Below are positions 24,478 through 36,810 of a stretch of 64,000 bases of DNA, one piece after another. Origin of the DNA: Carallia brachiata (Eukaryota > Streptophyta > Magnoliopsida > Malpighiales > Rhizophoraceae). The number at the start of each line of letters is the position of its first letter. The stretch's first letter is position 1. The notes under the pieces were generated by a model. It ran no database searches and was not told the origin of the DNA. It saw only the letters and a list, made by a program, of their open reading frames with translations. The position numbers and the translations under genes were made by a program. The stretch covers positions 1,056,056 through 1,120,055 of the forward strand of contig JADCRB010000118.1 in assembly GCA_021464245.1 (NCBI GenBank), in the 5' to 3' direction.

Positions 24478-25090
24478 CTCCTGCATTGCACGACTATAAA
24501 AAGCAGACCGCTCTACAGAAAATCTAGACTCCTGTCTCACACGAGTATAAAAGGCGATCAACTACAGCACACCCCTACCTTGCACGAGTATAAAAGCGAT
24601 CAACTGCAGCACACTCCTGCCTCGCACAAGTATAAAAGGTGACAACACAGTTCAACACTCCTGTCTCGCACAAGTATAAAAGCGATCAACTGCAGTACAC
24701 TCCCGTCTCGTACGAGTATAAAAGGTGAACAGCTCTCTAGCAAGTCCAACACTTTGTCTCGCACGAGTATAAAAGGCGACAATACAGTTCAACACTCTTG
24801 CCTCGCACGAGTATATAATGCGACAACGCAATTCAATACTCCTGCCGCACGAGTATAAAAGGCGACAATCCAGCAAACAAGATTCCTAATCTGCACGAGT
24901 ATAAAAGGCGAAACGACAACAACAACACAGTTCAACACTCATGTCCGCACGAGTATAAAAGGCTACAATCTAGCAACAATCCAGCAAACCAGACCTAACC
25001 CACACGAGTATAAAAGGCGAGATAGCAGCAACAACATAGGACCCAGTCCAACACTCTTATCTCACATAGGTATAAACTGTGAACGACCCA
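24478..25090. repeat. TATA-containing minisatellite inside the LTR element
   Basis: About 13 diverged units of roughly 40-57 bp. Each has the core 'gcacgagtataaaaggcg' followed by a spacer based on 'caacacagttcaacactcct'. Cores lie near 24490, 24540, 24582, 24627, 24669, 24711, 24765, 24808, 24847, 24893, 24945, 25002 and 25065. Nearly every unit keeps TATAAAA. Confidence 0.9.
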
Positions 25091-25721
25091 AATATATAAA
25101 TGCGATCGTGAGCTTGAGTTTGAGTCTCTACTTCAGTCTCGCTTCAATCTTCCTGCATATAGACCTTTGCTCCTTTATAGCAGAAAAATGGAACCCCCTG
25201 CAGAACAATAGGTTAAGGAAGAAGAAAGGTCACCCCGCAAAAGATGACACCCAACTATGGAGCAACTGCAAATTTTGGAGGAGTTCTTTACAACAATGGA
25301 GGTATTGTCCTTAACTTATCACAATTCTCCAACTTGTCTTACGACTGTGCCCGCTAGGGGTAGTCGAAGGAAAAAATGTATATTTTTTGATTATAGAATC
25401 AGAGAAATAGGGAGAGAGCGGCACTGAGAGTTATTTCTAAAGCACAGCCTGCCGTTCCCATGATAGATCTCACCGGTACAGCTTCACCCTCAAATGAAGC
25501 AGACCGAATTCTACCACTGCAATGGTCTCTCAGGCTATGTTGATCAAAGCAGTAGCCTATGGAAGTATGCGTACTGGTTCTAGTTGTCTTACGGAGTCAA
25601 CCAAGGGTTCATCCCTCATGGGTACTTAAGTTAATGACGAACTTTTATAGCAAAAAAGGTCATTCCGACAAAACTTTACCTCTCTTTTCAGAATATTCCA
25701 GCAACATTAACTAGTCGGAAG

Positions 25722-25848
25722 CAAGGTTGTCAGAACCGGACCAGACATCGAATCGGAAACATTAGTGGGTTAAAATTCAACCAGTTGAACCGACATTTGA
25801 ACCGGTATTTAATAATATATATATGTATAAAAATAATTTAAATAAATA

Positions 25849-25895
<47 letters not shown>

Positions 25896-26233
25896 GTAAT
25901 TAAATATTAATTTTTTTAGTTTTAAGGATTAAATTGAAAGTTTTGATAAATTTAGGACTAAATTGAAAATTTTAATAAACTTAAATCTCAAATTGTAATT
26001 TAAACAAATTTTAGAATCAAATTAAAATTTTTGAATTTTCATATTTTACTTGGACGGTTGGACGGTCCGTTTTGACCGGTTTTTACTGGTTTCGACCAGT
26101 TATTGACCTGTTTTGACCGATTCTGATCGGTCCAAGTTTCATTTAATTTTTGCTTTGAACCAGACCGGACCACCGGCTGGTCATCGGTTCAACCGGTCGG
26201 ACTGGCTTGTCCTATCCGGTTTTCACAACCATG
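25722..26233. mobile_element. hAT-type MITE nested in the LTR element
   Basis: Ends 'caaggttgtcagaaccgg' and, reverse-complemented, 'catggttgtgaaaaccgg'. The flanking 8-bp duplication GTCGGAAG lies at 25714-25721 and 26234-26241. 512 bp, subterminal 'gaccggtt' repeats, AT-run in the middle (25857-25889), no coding capacity. An 8-bp target duplication is typical of hAT. Confidence 0.9.
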
Positions 26234-27083
26234 GTCGGAAGGCTCCAGCGACGTCAACATATCGGCCTACCGGACGAGGCCAGGATTAACTTGGGGTTAT
26301 GCCTTGGGCTCCACCAGGATGGCTGAAAGGGATAAGGCGCAACGACTTTTACGGCAAGCAATAACGACTTCTGCGACCCACGTTAGCCGCTGCTTCTGTC
26401 GCTTATGGAAGAAAAGGACTTGGAGGATCCTACCAGATTTCGCGAAGTTTTTTTATTAGTAAGCTAGAGGCACATGAGTTAAGAAGAGAAGGAGTAGTCC
26501 TCTTTGAGAGATTCCTAAAACCTCTCAAAACTCAACCTCCAACGTCATTGATGTTATGAAGTTCCAACCACTCTTCTTAGTTCACATATACCACAGAGGG
26601 ACAAGAAGCTGCAATCATCCTCATCTTTTTTCAGATACAGTGACGTACAGGGAAGTTTCAACTACTCTCCTTACGTCGAAGCAGACTTCAGAATCATTAC
26701 TACAGCACGTCTCACTATGTTTAGACCTTGAGTTCTGTAGTCCTAAACCTTTCTCATGGGGAAGTTTAAGTTCTTTACCTACCAGATCATCCTCATTAGA
26801 GTTATGTAACTTCAAGACACATAAAATAACTTTTGCGAGCTATGGAAGCTCAATATCAGTTGCAGCCAGAGCTTCAATTTCTATACTGGCATGACTGTTG
26901 GCTTCCTTAAGGTCGTGTCGGTTTCTATTGAGGTCTAACAACAGTTGAGCTAGTTAGAGTTAAAAGACTTCAACATTCAACATTCATCAAAGACGTTTAA
27001 GACTTCAAATTGGACTTCAAGACTCGGTAAAGATCACGTCCTCAGGGTTTTTCCTTCTCACCAAGCCTTGAAGTGGAGATATT

Positions 27084-28137
27084 TGTAAACACATGAAGAA
27101 TGAAAAAAAAAAAAGAAGAGACAATCTAGTAGGTTGGCTTCTAGAAAAGAAAGAAAAAAATTCAAAGTTAGGCACCGGCCAGAGAGAAAAAAAAAGTCAG
27201 CGAAAAGTTGGTGAAACAGTATCGTACAACGTCTCATCCCAGCTTATAAATATGTGTAAAATCTCCAACAGCCAATGACAGACTCCAGAGAAAGCCGCAA
27301 GCCAATTCTAGAAAAGTTGGCACAAAAACACACAGAAACACAGGGTGGGGAATTAATTTCAAGGGTCAAATTGAAATTTTATTTCTCACAACGAAAGGAG
27401 GCCTATAAATAGATCATCCCTCCCCAATTCCAAAATAATTCAGCAAATCAATAAACAGAAAAATATAGAGAATTTGAAAGAAAAAGAAAAAAATTAAAAA
27501 TCTTTCGAGAAAATTTCTCCTTTTCCTACGTTTTTATACCCTGCGGTATATTCTCCTAACTCATTTAAGGGAGATATCTCAGGTACAAACCCCAAAAAAT
27601 TTGTTATATTCATTTGCAAGCATATTTTGAGTTTATACTTTCCGGTGTCTCAGATCTGAATCCGTGAAAGTATAAATCCAAAATATCAAATATCTGTATG
27701 AGATTAAACTTCTTACAACCTTCAGCGTAGTCAGTCCAGCGGAGTTAAATAGTTTGAGTGGAATCAAGCCTCGACCCTCAGCGGAGTCAAATCAGTCCAC
27801 TTGAGACCAATCCCATACGGCCCTGACCTGAATCAGACCATTCCTAACGAGATCAATCCTCTACGGCCCTCATCGAAATTCCAGTACCACTTGAGATCAA
27901 GTTTTAACCTTCATTGGAATCTATTTTCTTACAGTTCAAGATCACGCTGTGGAAATTCAACATCGTTCAATCAAGATCTAACTTGTGCAGCCCTTGACTA
28001 AAATACACATTAGTATTAATTGGAGGATCTACCAGAGATTGAATCTGCATTTTATTTTAAATTTTCACTTGTAATTTGTATTTGTATTTTTTGCAACCTA
28101 ATTGTTGCAGGTTCGAAACGTACGGTCCCATTTTACA
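27084..28137 (+). repeat. 3' LTR
   Basis: Partner of 22331-23382 with many substitutions and small indels. TATA motif 'cctataaatag' near 27403-27413. Ends 'cattttaca' before the AAAAT duplication. Confidence 0.92.
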
Positions 28138-28142
28138 AAAAT

Positions 28143-29724
28143 ATGTAATAAAAAATGATTTTCTTATTTTAATTACATATTTTATGAATATAATTATAAT
28201 AAATTTCTACTTATTATATTATAAATAATTCTTTAAATGATTTTGTTGATTATGTAATGGAACTCATGGAAGATTAGTCCCAAAAGATAAGGGGACCGCT
28301 CATCTCAACGCCTTTTTTTCGACCAAGTTCATCTCAATACGTAGTCTCAGTCATGAGGATAATGTAGCATCGGTCCCACACACAACATATCAACCATAGT
28401 ATTAATTGGCGATACTTTATTATTAATTAAATTTAATTAAAATGAAATGAGAATATTTATAACTAAATTAAATTTATGGTCTATGTAAATTGTGAGAAAT
28501 TAATGAAAAAAATTATTGTTTGTATAAATTAGAAATAAGTGAAAAAAATGATGAAAAAAATAAAATTTTATATTTGGAAAAAAAAATTTTATGGGTGATT
28601 TTTTATATACACTCTTATAAACAATGTAATAGTGGGTTGAATGACGTTATTTTTTCATTCTTTTTTTTTAATGGCCAACAACACAAACTAAATTTGCCTG
28701 GACACGAAAATAACTTAAAACAGGAAACTAGAAAAAAAAATTCTAATATTTTGACAAAATCTTAATATTGTAGCACAAAGGTATGAAAAAAATAACAATT
28801 AATAAGGCTCTCAAAGAGGAATATGGCCGGATTATTGCAGGAAGAAAATTTTAGTTTTTTTTTTTTGGCACACAATTGCAACCTTCATAATGAGAAGGGC
28901 AAAAACAGTCACTGACCCAATTGCAACGTTTCATGTAAGTTAACGTAGAAGGGTAATTTCATAATTTCAAAATCAAAACCATACCATATACCCAGAACCT
29001 TCCATCCGCAACAATTTTTTCTTACGATTTGTCATGGATTTGGAATTAAAGTTTAGACTTTTGAGTTACACTAAATGACTGTACATAGATAACATTACGA
29101 TTTGTCATATATTGCGGCTTTCGTGCGCCGCCATTTTACACTAGTTTTTTTTTTTTATTTGGTACACAAAAGTTAATACACAAATAATACATAAAAGAAG
29201 TAAAATTTTACGATAAATTTAATTATTTTTATAATATTTATTTATTTTATAACAAAAAATAATGTATTAATTTTTATATCATATTTTATAAATTTTATTA
29301 TAAAAATAATTATATTTATTATAATATATATACTTTCTCTGTATTAACACCTAACTACAAATTTTTTTCCTTTTTTTTTTTTTTTGAACGATGTCATTTT
29401 TCACTAGTTATTAATTATGAGATGGATCGGGGTCAGACAACGGGTAATTTTCTCGAACACAAATTTTTCTTCACCGCCTTCAAATATTTATACAGATTCA
29501 GCTATCAAATTTTATTCACAATGAAAACAAGAAACAATTGATCCAAAATCCATATTTTTAAACTGTGCCCAAAGACAATTCTAAAGAGGCACTCTAATAG
29601 TCACAGTTTGAATTTTTATCTTAAAATTTTCGATCTTTAAGCCTAAGAAAGATGACCTGACTTTAAAAAAATGAATAGAATTACTCATTGTATAAATCTT
29701 TTAATAAATAAAAAAATACGGTGC
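28143..29724. other. AT-rich spacer before copy B
   Basis: No gene, clear repeat or RNA recognised. It is not shared with the flank of copy A. Confidence 0.5.
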
Positions 29725-29978
29725 TTAATTAAGTTATTATTGAATATTGATAAGACATGTGCCACAAAAAGTGTTCTTGGGCTCATTCTCTTTGGGGATG
29801 GGTTGGAAATTCGGAGACTTTTGCACCGTCTCCATAATTGATTGGTTGCATCTCAATCTTATCTTACATTAATGTCAATTTTATTTCATATATTTCATGA
29901 TCTGTAGCACGATAGCTTCTCGTTTCCTTTTTTTTTTTTTTTTTTTTTTTAAGGAATTCTCGTATCTTACTTAGGATC

Positions 29979-30499
29979 AAGGTTCTTAAAATCAAAATCC
30001 TATTTAGAATCTATTAAAATGTTATAGATCAAATCGTAAAATCAGATGGTATAATTGTTAGATTCTACTAAAAATAAACTAATATATATCACTTAAAATT
30101 GAATATTTTATACATACCAACTCAATAATAACGAGATAAATTACAATATTTCTCTTTTCATACGAGTGAAAAATAATTTCTCTTCTCTTTATAGTAGTTA
30201 GAGAATAATTTTTTTAAATTAGAATTTTTATTTTCATCTATGTACTTTTTTTAGCTATATTTAGTATACAAATTTAAATAAAGGATATATCTTTGTAATT
30301 TTTTATTATTAATAAGAATGTGTTTCAACTCAAAATTTATTATAAAAAAATAAGAATACGAAAATTTACCAATTTTACGATTTGGATCGAGACTATGTTA
30401 AAATCATATTTAAAAAAGATCTTACTACGATTTGGATCTTTAGTTTTATGTATGATCGTAAGATTATCTCATGATCCGTATTGAAATTTTAGCAACCTT
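29979..30499. mobile_element. MITE-like insertion in copy B, Mutator-like target duplication
   Basis: Inverted ends 'aaggttcttaaaatc' and, reverse-complemented, 'aaggttgctaaaatt'. Flanks 'acttaggatc' (left) and 'acttagaac' (right) look like a worn 9-10 bp target duplication; copy A has the empty site 'acttaggacaagg' near 8901-8913. About 520 bp, AT-rich, no coding frame. Confidence 0.65.
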
Positions 30500-30950
30500 A
30501 CTTAGAACAAGGTTTTTTTTTTTTTTTTTTTGTTTCGAGAACTACTTAGGACAGGTTAATTGGTAGGACTGGGACATTCTTGTAGTGTAGCCGGAGATGG
30601 AAGGGGGGAAGTGCATTTCAACACAAAGCACAGAATTAGATCGCCAGCATGTGATGGGTCAATGGATGGGCCTTGGCCTTGGAAATGGTTTGGACCAATG
30701 CTCATTGGGTGTACTATGTTGGACGCATACTGTTGCCCAATAATTTTTTCACTAGTCAGATAAAAAAAAATAAATAAAATTTTCACTAGCCTTGAATGTC
30801 ATTTTTTTAGGGGAGAAGTTTTGAATGTCAAATTTAATGAACTTGTTTAGTAAACTTAAACAAGTTTAAACATGGCAAAACTTTATTGTATCGATCATAT
30901 GAATTTTTAAGTATACTTATTGAATAATGAAAAATTGTTATTCAACAAAT

Positions 30951-31570
30951 TAATAGTCTCACTTTGGATGTGTTCTTGCGTTGTATTACCAGGTATTAGG
31001 GAGGCAGTCCAACCCCGTTTAGTATCTTGGAAACCTCCGCCATATGGGTTTGTTAAGGATAATACATATAGTAGCTCACAAAGCGAACCTAGTATAGTGG
31101 GTTTTGGCTGGACTTTTGCAGGATGAGTTCAGTATTTGGACGGTGGGTTCATGTACTCGGCTGGTCGTACTACTAATATGGTTGCACAACTTACAGAAAT
31201 TCGCCTTGAGCTAGAATATTGCTGGGACCTGGGTTACCGATTTGTTATCTTGGTGTTTCATTCCCTCGAAGCTTTGCATTTAATTACTAATCAGGTGGAT
31301 GTTTCTCATTTGTTGCTTATTGATATTAATAGGCTTCGTGATCAAGCCTGGCGAGTTGATCTCCAACATGTGTTAAGAGACGGGAACTCGTGTGTATATA
31401 AGCTTGCCAAATTGGTTGCTTCTTGCTCTTCTGGTGAAGTGGTTTTTCAGCCACTCCGCCGGGCTTGAAATTGTTGCTTGAATTGGATAAGTTGGGTGTA
31501 ATTCATTTTAGATTTTAGTTTGTTTAGTTCCTTTTTCTTTTAGTCAGTTCTCAACTGTTCCCAAAAAAAA
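30951..31570 (+). mobile_element. 5'-truncated LINE with RNase H remnant, inserted in copy B
   Basis: A 620-bp insert flanked by the 15-bp duplication 'tgttattcaacaaat' (30936-30950 and 31571-31585) and ending in eight A. The empty site is seen in copy A near 9299-9313. The translated content is the RNase H-like domain found at the end of plant LINE polyproteins: SWKPPPYGFVK, then in a second frame GRTTNMVAQLTEIRLELEYC and GYRFVILVFHSLEALHL, then HVLRDGNSCVYKLAKL and a stop at 31466-31468. A frame break near 31126 and lost acidic residues show it is dead. Target-primed retrotransposition explains all these marks. Confidence 0.92.
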
Positions 31571-31585
31571 TGTTATTCAACAAAT

Positions 31586-34500
31586 ATTATCTAATTCTGC
31601 CGAGTCAAATAATTTTTATTTTTAACCATCAATTATAAATGTTAGCCATCAATTACTCATTATCGATTCATCCTCAACCACTAGACACTAAACTAACGAG
31701 TGAGTTTCCTTTTTTCTCTTTTTTTTTTTTCAATCAGACTGCATGTGGGAAATTTAACTATCAATAAAATTTATTTGATGCAAAAAACCTATCAATAAAA
31801 TTTAAGAGTCAAACTTGAGATCTCATCACAAATATTAAATTCAATAACCACTAGTTAGTGTCCTTAATGAGACACCTAATTATTAGAGTTTAGACTTTTA
31901 TTGAGTTATTCAAGTTTTGAGTCGGGTTTAAGGTCATTATAATCTAAAAACTTCTGGGTTTCAAGTTACATAAGTTTTCAGCCATATGGATTTCAGGTTT
32001 ATAGGATTTTGGGTATTTAAGAGTTTTAGAGTTTTAGATTTCAAGTTAGATTCAGATAGATTTCAGGTTAATTCACTATGATATTTTTATTTGATAAGAA
32101 AATTAAATTTGTATTCTTTACCATATTATTTATTACATATGACTAATCAATTAATCTGAATATGAAGAATTGAAAATTTAATTAATTTTAAAATTTTACA
32201 TGATGTATCTATATAACATACAATTAATTAGTAAAAAATACACTACAGTTAAGTATATATTGTATTATTTTACTTATATTGAATATTATAAATATTATGT
32301 TATGGTAATTCTATATAATACGTCGGTTTAAGTGTATTGACATAATATTAGTTAAAATTGGGATAAAATAATTTAATTTCAAAATTACACAATTAAAAGA
32401 AATAAAATTTATATAAATTAATAAAATTAGGATTTTTCTCTCAATTGTAATTATGACTAAATTATTACATTATTTTGTTAAAATTATATTAATTTGTTTT
32501 CATAAAAATTAAGTAGGCTTCAGTTCATTTATTAAACATTCATTTCATTACTTTAAAATATTTATATAAAAGGAAAAATTCATTTCATTTTATTTGTTTG
32601 ATGACTTTTGTCAAAATTAAAAATAAAATTCAATTACTCAATCGAAGTTTGAATGACATTTATACTGGTATGAAACTAACTGTTACAACTTTGTTATTAC
32701 AAATTTTATGATATTGTTTGTATAGAATAAAAGATTATATAATTATTTGTTGTTTTTGTTATGAAGTTTTTTCTTCCAATTTTTTAAGTTTCTTGATAAT
32801 GAAAAATTATTTTCCTCTTAAAGTTTATTTTGCTAATTTAATAATATGAATTAAAATGATAACTTTCTCATATTTTTCTTTCTCTTTATTTACTTTCATT
32901 TTGTTTGGTATAAAATTTTCTTAAAAGTTGACCATATGAACAACTTATAAGCTATATTAAATTCCATCTTAGAAAAATTTAAATTGAATAATTAATATTT
33001 GATATATTTGAACAAATAATGTGTATTGATTATATAATAATTCAAATATTTAAAAATAATTAAAAAGATAATTATTATCCAAAATAAAACAACATCAAAT
33101 AATTAAATTAATTAAAATTTTAGATTAGATTTGGTTAAGATTTGTTTAGGTTTTTGTAGCTTTCTAAGTTTATAAGTTCGAATTATTCAAGTTTTGAGTT
33201 TTTCGAGCTTCAACTTGTTTCAATTTCGAATTTTTCGATTACAAGTCGTTGACTTTTACATTCAATACAGATAAAGTCAAGTCAAGTTGAGTTTCAAATA
33301 AGTTACGTAAGATAATGTGAATTGAGTCAATTTTTACCACATAACCCATTTTATAGCTCATAATTATTGACTTCCTAACAAACAGAAGAAAAAAAAAATC
33401 TAGATTGAAAAGTATAAGCATAATATAGTTTTCTATCTCGACAAAGCGTAGTGGCGGCCTCCAAGTAAAACAAAATTCTTTAACAGAAATATTTTTTAAA
33501 CACCTAATTATGAGTACGTGGTAGTCTTAATCAAATCGCTCCACGCTTCACGGGGTGATTGTCCATTGAACATCTTTGTTAGTCAAACCTATACAATATG
33601 CACTCAAAGTAACTGTATTTCTACTCTCACCCTCCCCTCTTTGTATCACGTCACTCATATTTATCTCAATTGCAACAGGTAAAAGTTAGGAGCCACACCC
33701 CCTGACCCACCCTCTTTGTTTTGACGGGGACAAAGCCTTCCAAATTAGAAATCCCCAGGAGGGGGGAGTCAAATGCCAAAAACTTTCTTATTCACGCGTG
33801 TAAACCTTTTATGTGAAGAAATTATGAGGTTAAGACTCAGTTTAAGTAATTTAAATCTATGCCAATATGCTTATCTCAATATGATTTAATGCTGCCTAGC
33901 CAAGCTAATCATCATTTTCCGGTTGATTATTTGTTGGATGATTTCAAACGGTGATGCCTTCCAAGTTGGACCCCTAATTTACTTTTGGATGATTCATCAT
34001 TCATAGTATGACTCAATGATACATGGCCATGGCGGACTTGGTGTCTGTTTCTTATTTTCTATTGAGGACTTGGCTGCTGCTGTACAGCCACTTTTATACT
34101 TGTAGCTAATATAACAATTTTAAATAATTGTATTTGTGGTCGAGATTGAGATTGTTTATTGACATTTTCATTCAATTTTTCCTACAGAGAGAACCCATCA
34201 CTGAAACACTACTAAACTTGAGTGGACCTCCCCACATTTGACTATGATGTTTACGAGTTTAGAATTTAATATTGCCTCAACATAAATCTCTTTTAATTCA
34301 AGGGCGGGAATCAGCCAAGAGATTCAAATCTAAGTTGGAACACAAAAAAACATACCGAATTATCACTCAACTACTACTTCCAAGAGTAGGTGACCTTCTT
34401 TCTGTTGGTCATTAGATTTATTAAGAGAAATGACGAGAAGTGGATCGAGTAATCAATTTAAATCACAACTTTGTTGTTGTTATTGTCATTACTAAAAACT

Positions 34501-35147
34501 ATTCTCTAATTGCAGTTGTCCACTCTCGCGTAAAATTTCAATCACTTACCTCTTTTCGTTCCAAGCTACAATTTAAAATAGAAAATTAAGTTGATCTATA
34601 CATTCTAGATAAATGCAGACCTATAAGATGCAATTATTTTTAGGTGACATCATAGTAAGAAATTGACTATGCAGGCACGCAAGACATGTAGCAATGCCCT
34701 AATACATGCCGTAAGGAATAAAAGTGTCATAGAATATATTTACTTTGCAGGGCTCCTCCAAAATAACTGTTTAAATTGGCCTTCAACAATAATCGATAGT
34801 CTCCAAGTTAATTTTCTTTCTGGTCGGCATTAGGCATTTAAATCAGCAACTCCATAAACAGCCGCAGGAGAGCATCGTTGTGAGGTTTTAGCTTTAATTA
34901 CTGCTACATCATTTTATATACTACTGGATAAGATGTATCATTACCCGGTCCACTGAGATAACCATGAATTCAATTTGTTTGTTTATTTGTTTTTTATTTT
35001 TTTGTTCCTTTCTTTTATGCATAGAGTCAGTGAATACATAAAGAGACTGTCACTTAACAATGCAAAACCTTGTAACGTCAATCCACTGGCATGAAAGAGA
35101 GTATTCAAGAGGCTATCGGGACAAGAAGCTAATATCACCTTTAATAA
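31586..35147. other. Noncoding part of copy B
   Basis: Matches copy A about 9314-12690 (both AT-rich, same degenerate 'ttcgagtt' pattern). No gene recognised. Confidence 0.5.
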
Positions 35148-35385
35148 AGTAAACAAAAATGTTACAGTACCGAGAGAAAATGCGCCTGCCATGTGCCCGA
35201 CGATGTTGTTCAAATGTAATAGTCGCCTAATTTTTGCAACATGACCTTCATTTTTTGGAATTCAAAAATGCTTTCATATATTTCTATGTTTTGTTGCAAA
35301 AAATATCGGCGTGGTTGCAAAAATTTAGGCGGTCATTACATTCGGTAAAATCGTTCGGTACTATAGCGGTGACCGTAAACAAAAA
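35148..35385. mobile_element. Foldback element or hairpin in copy B
   Basis: Arm 35214-35240 (atgtaatagtcgcctaattt, then ttgcaac) pairs with 35314-35341 at all but about two positions. Outer arms ('gtaaacaaaaatgttacagt' at about 35150 and the complement of 35342-35385) also pair, less well. Copy A has different, AT-rich sequence at this place. No coding content. Confidence 0.65.
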
Positions 35386-35939
35386 TCATCCGACTGTTGT
35401 TATGATTTTATTATTATTTTAAAATTATTTTTGTAAAATCAAAAAGTTTTTCTCAAAATTTTGTGGGCTCACGAGGCTATCGGGACGAGAGACTAACGGA
35501 ATTTTTTTAAATTAGAAGTTTGTTGTAGATGAATTTTGGTTTGTTACACATAAATCTTAGTTATTGTTCTTGTGTTCAAAAAGATTTATGAACTCACTAT
35601 TACTTGTTTCTCTCCCGCAACTTCCTAAACCTTTACCAGTCTAAGCTATCATTTCCCAAATTTTATGTTATAATTTCATCTTCTAGGTTCATTATGGGGC
35701 TTTTTCGTTTTTGATTATATCATAGACTGGACTTACTAAAGAATGTTTTAGACAAGAGCACTCCCTATAGGACCAAGCCTAATTGCTAATCTAATGGATT
35801 ATTACCAATTGTAATCTCCAAATGTTCAGCTGGAATATGGATTGAGCTTCAATCAAAATCTTACAGCATCCCTTCATGTATTGAGGATATATTTACAATC
35901 AGTAAAGTTTCGGACCTCAACTCATCAACTGAACAATTC

Positions 35940-36178
35940 AGCTGAACTCATCAACAAAATGCAGTTGTTTACTAACAAAATGCAACCATATTAATATTTT
36001 GTATAAATTTTTTTAGAAAAAAGAAAAACTTTTTTTAATACATAATATGTGTGATATACACTTTTAAATTTTAGTTTAATATCTATTTAATTTTAGGTTT
36101 GAATTTGATTGTTTCACATTTTGTCAATCTGATTGAATTTTATTAGGGAGCGATTACATTTTGTTACTCAGTTCGGCA
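35940..36178. mobile_element. Inverted-repeat element in copy B
   Basis: Arm 35940-35967 (agctgaactcatcaacaaaa, then tgcagttg) matches the reverse complement of 36151-36178 at about 20 of 28 positions. Copy A lacks roughly 35905-36300. True ends and target duplication not resolved. Confidence 0.5.
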
Positions 36179-36810
36179 GCACATTCAGGCTAATACCTTG
36201 GGATCCAAAACTGCGTTCATTTACAAATACAAGAAGTTAGAAACAAACCTTTTCTAAGACTCAACAAATATAAGAGACTAAACAAATGCAAGAGTCTTAC
36301 GTAGTGGGACACCTTTAGAGTAAATCGTGAACTGAAATAACATAGGTGGAGGCAAAAACAACATGCACGTTAGTGCAATATAAATATAACCAGTAATTAG
36401 CAATGCAACTTAAATAAAATCCTTTTACTAATTAAGATTACCAATTATAAATGAAGTGGACAAATTTTCCCCGTTGAAATGACAATAGCAAAAGCTTCAA
36501 CAACTGAGAGACAAAAGCAACATAATTCTTGTAACTTAAAGGAGAAAATTCATCTACTTCACCCACCTGAGGCAATCACCTTATTTGATCCTTCAATTCC
36601 TCAACACTGCAACACAAACTATCTTTAATCAACTTATTTGCTACTCATCCAAGGGCAAGTGCTCAGTAGCAAACTGCTCCCTTTGCTGCCTCATATTGAG
36701 TGTTGCTGAGAATTTTTTGTTACTGAACACAATGTTGGATTAGGCTAGCTTTGCAAACAAACAAAAATTTGAGAAAAATCGATTGACTTTGGCATTTGTC
36801 GCGGATTAGG

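Larger units (their letters stand above)
22331..28137 (+). mobile_element. Complete non-autonomous LTR retrotransposon (5.8 kb)
   Basis: Bounded by two related LTRs (22331-23382 and 27084-28137), each TG...CA, with a 5-bp target duplication AAAAT at 22326-22330 and 28138-28142. Directly after the 5' LTR comes 'tttggcacgcccagtgg', in the place and style of a primer-binding site. The 3.7-kb interior has no reverse transcriptase, integrase or RNase H that I can see. It holds a short gag-like open region, a minisatellite and a nested hAT MITE. It therefore fits a LARD-like parasite mobilised by another element. The LTRs differ at many positions, so the insertion is old. Orientation is taken from the primer-binding site and the TATA box in the LTRs. 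Confidence 0.92.

Noticed and set aside
24478..25090. CRISPR-like array (repeated cores with variable spacers)
   Set aside because: Plant nuclear DNA inside an LTR element; the spacers are related to each other and the spacing is irregular. It is a minisatellite.
26556..26894. Polymerase frame in the LTR element
   Set aside because: No reverse transcriptase, integrase or protease motif; composition is that of the noncoding interior.
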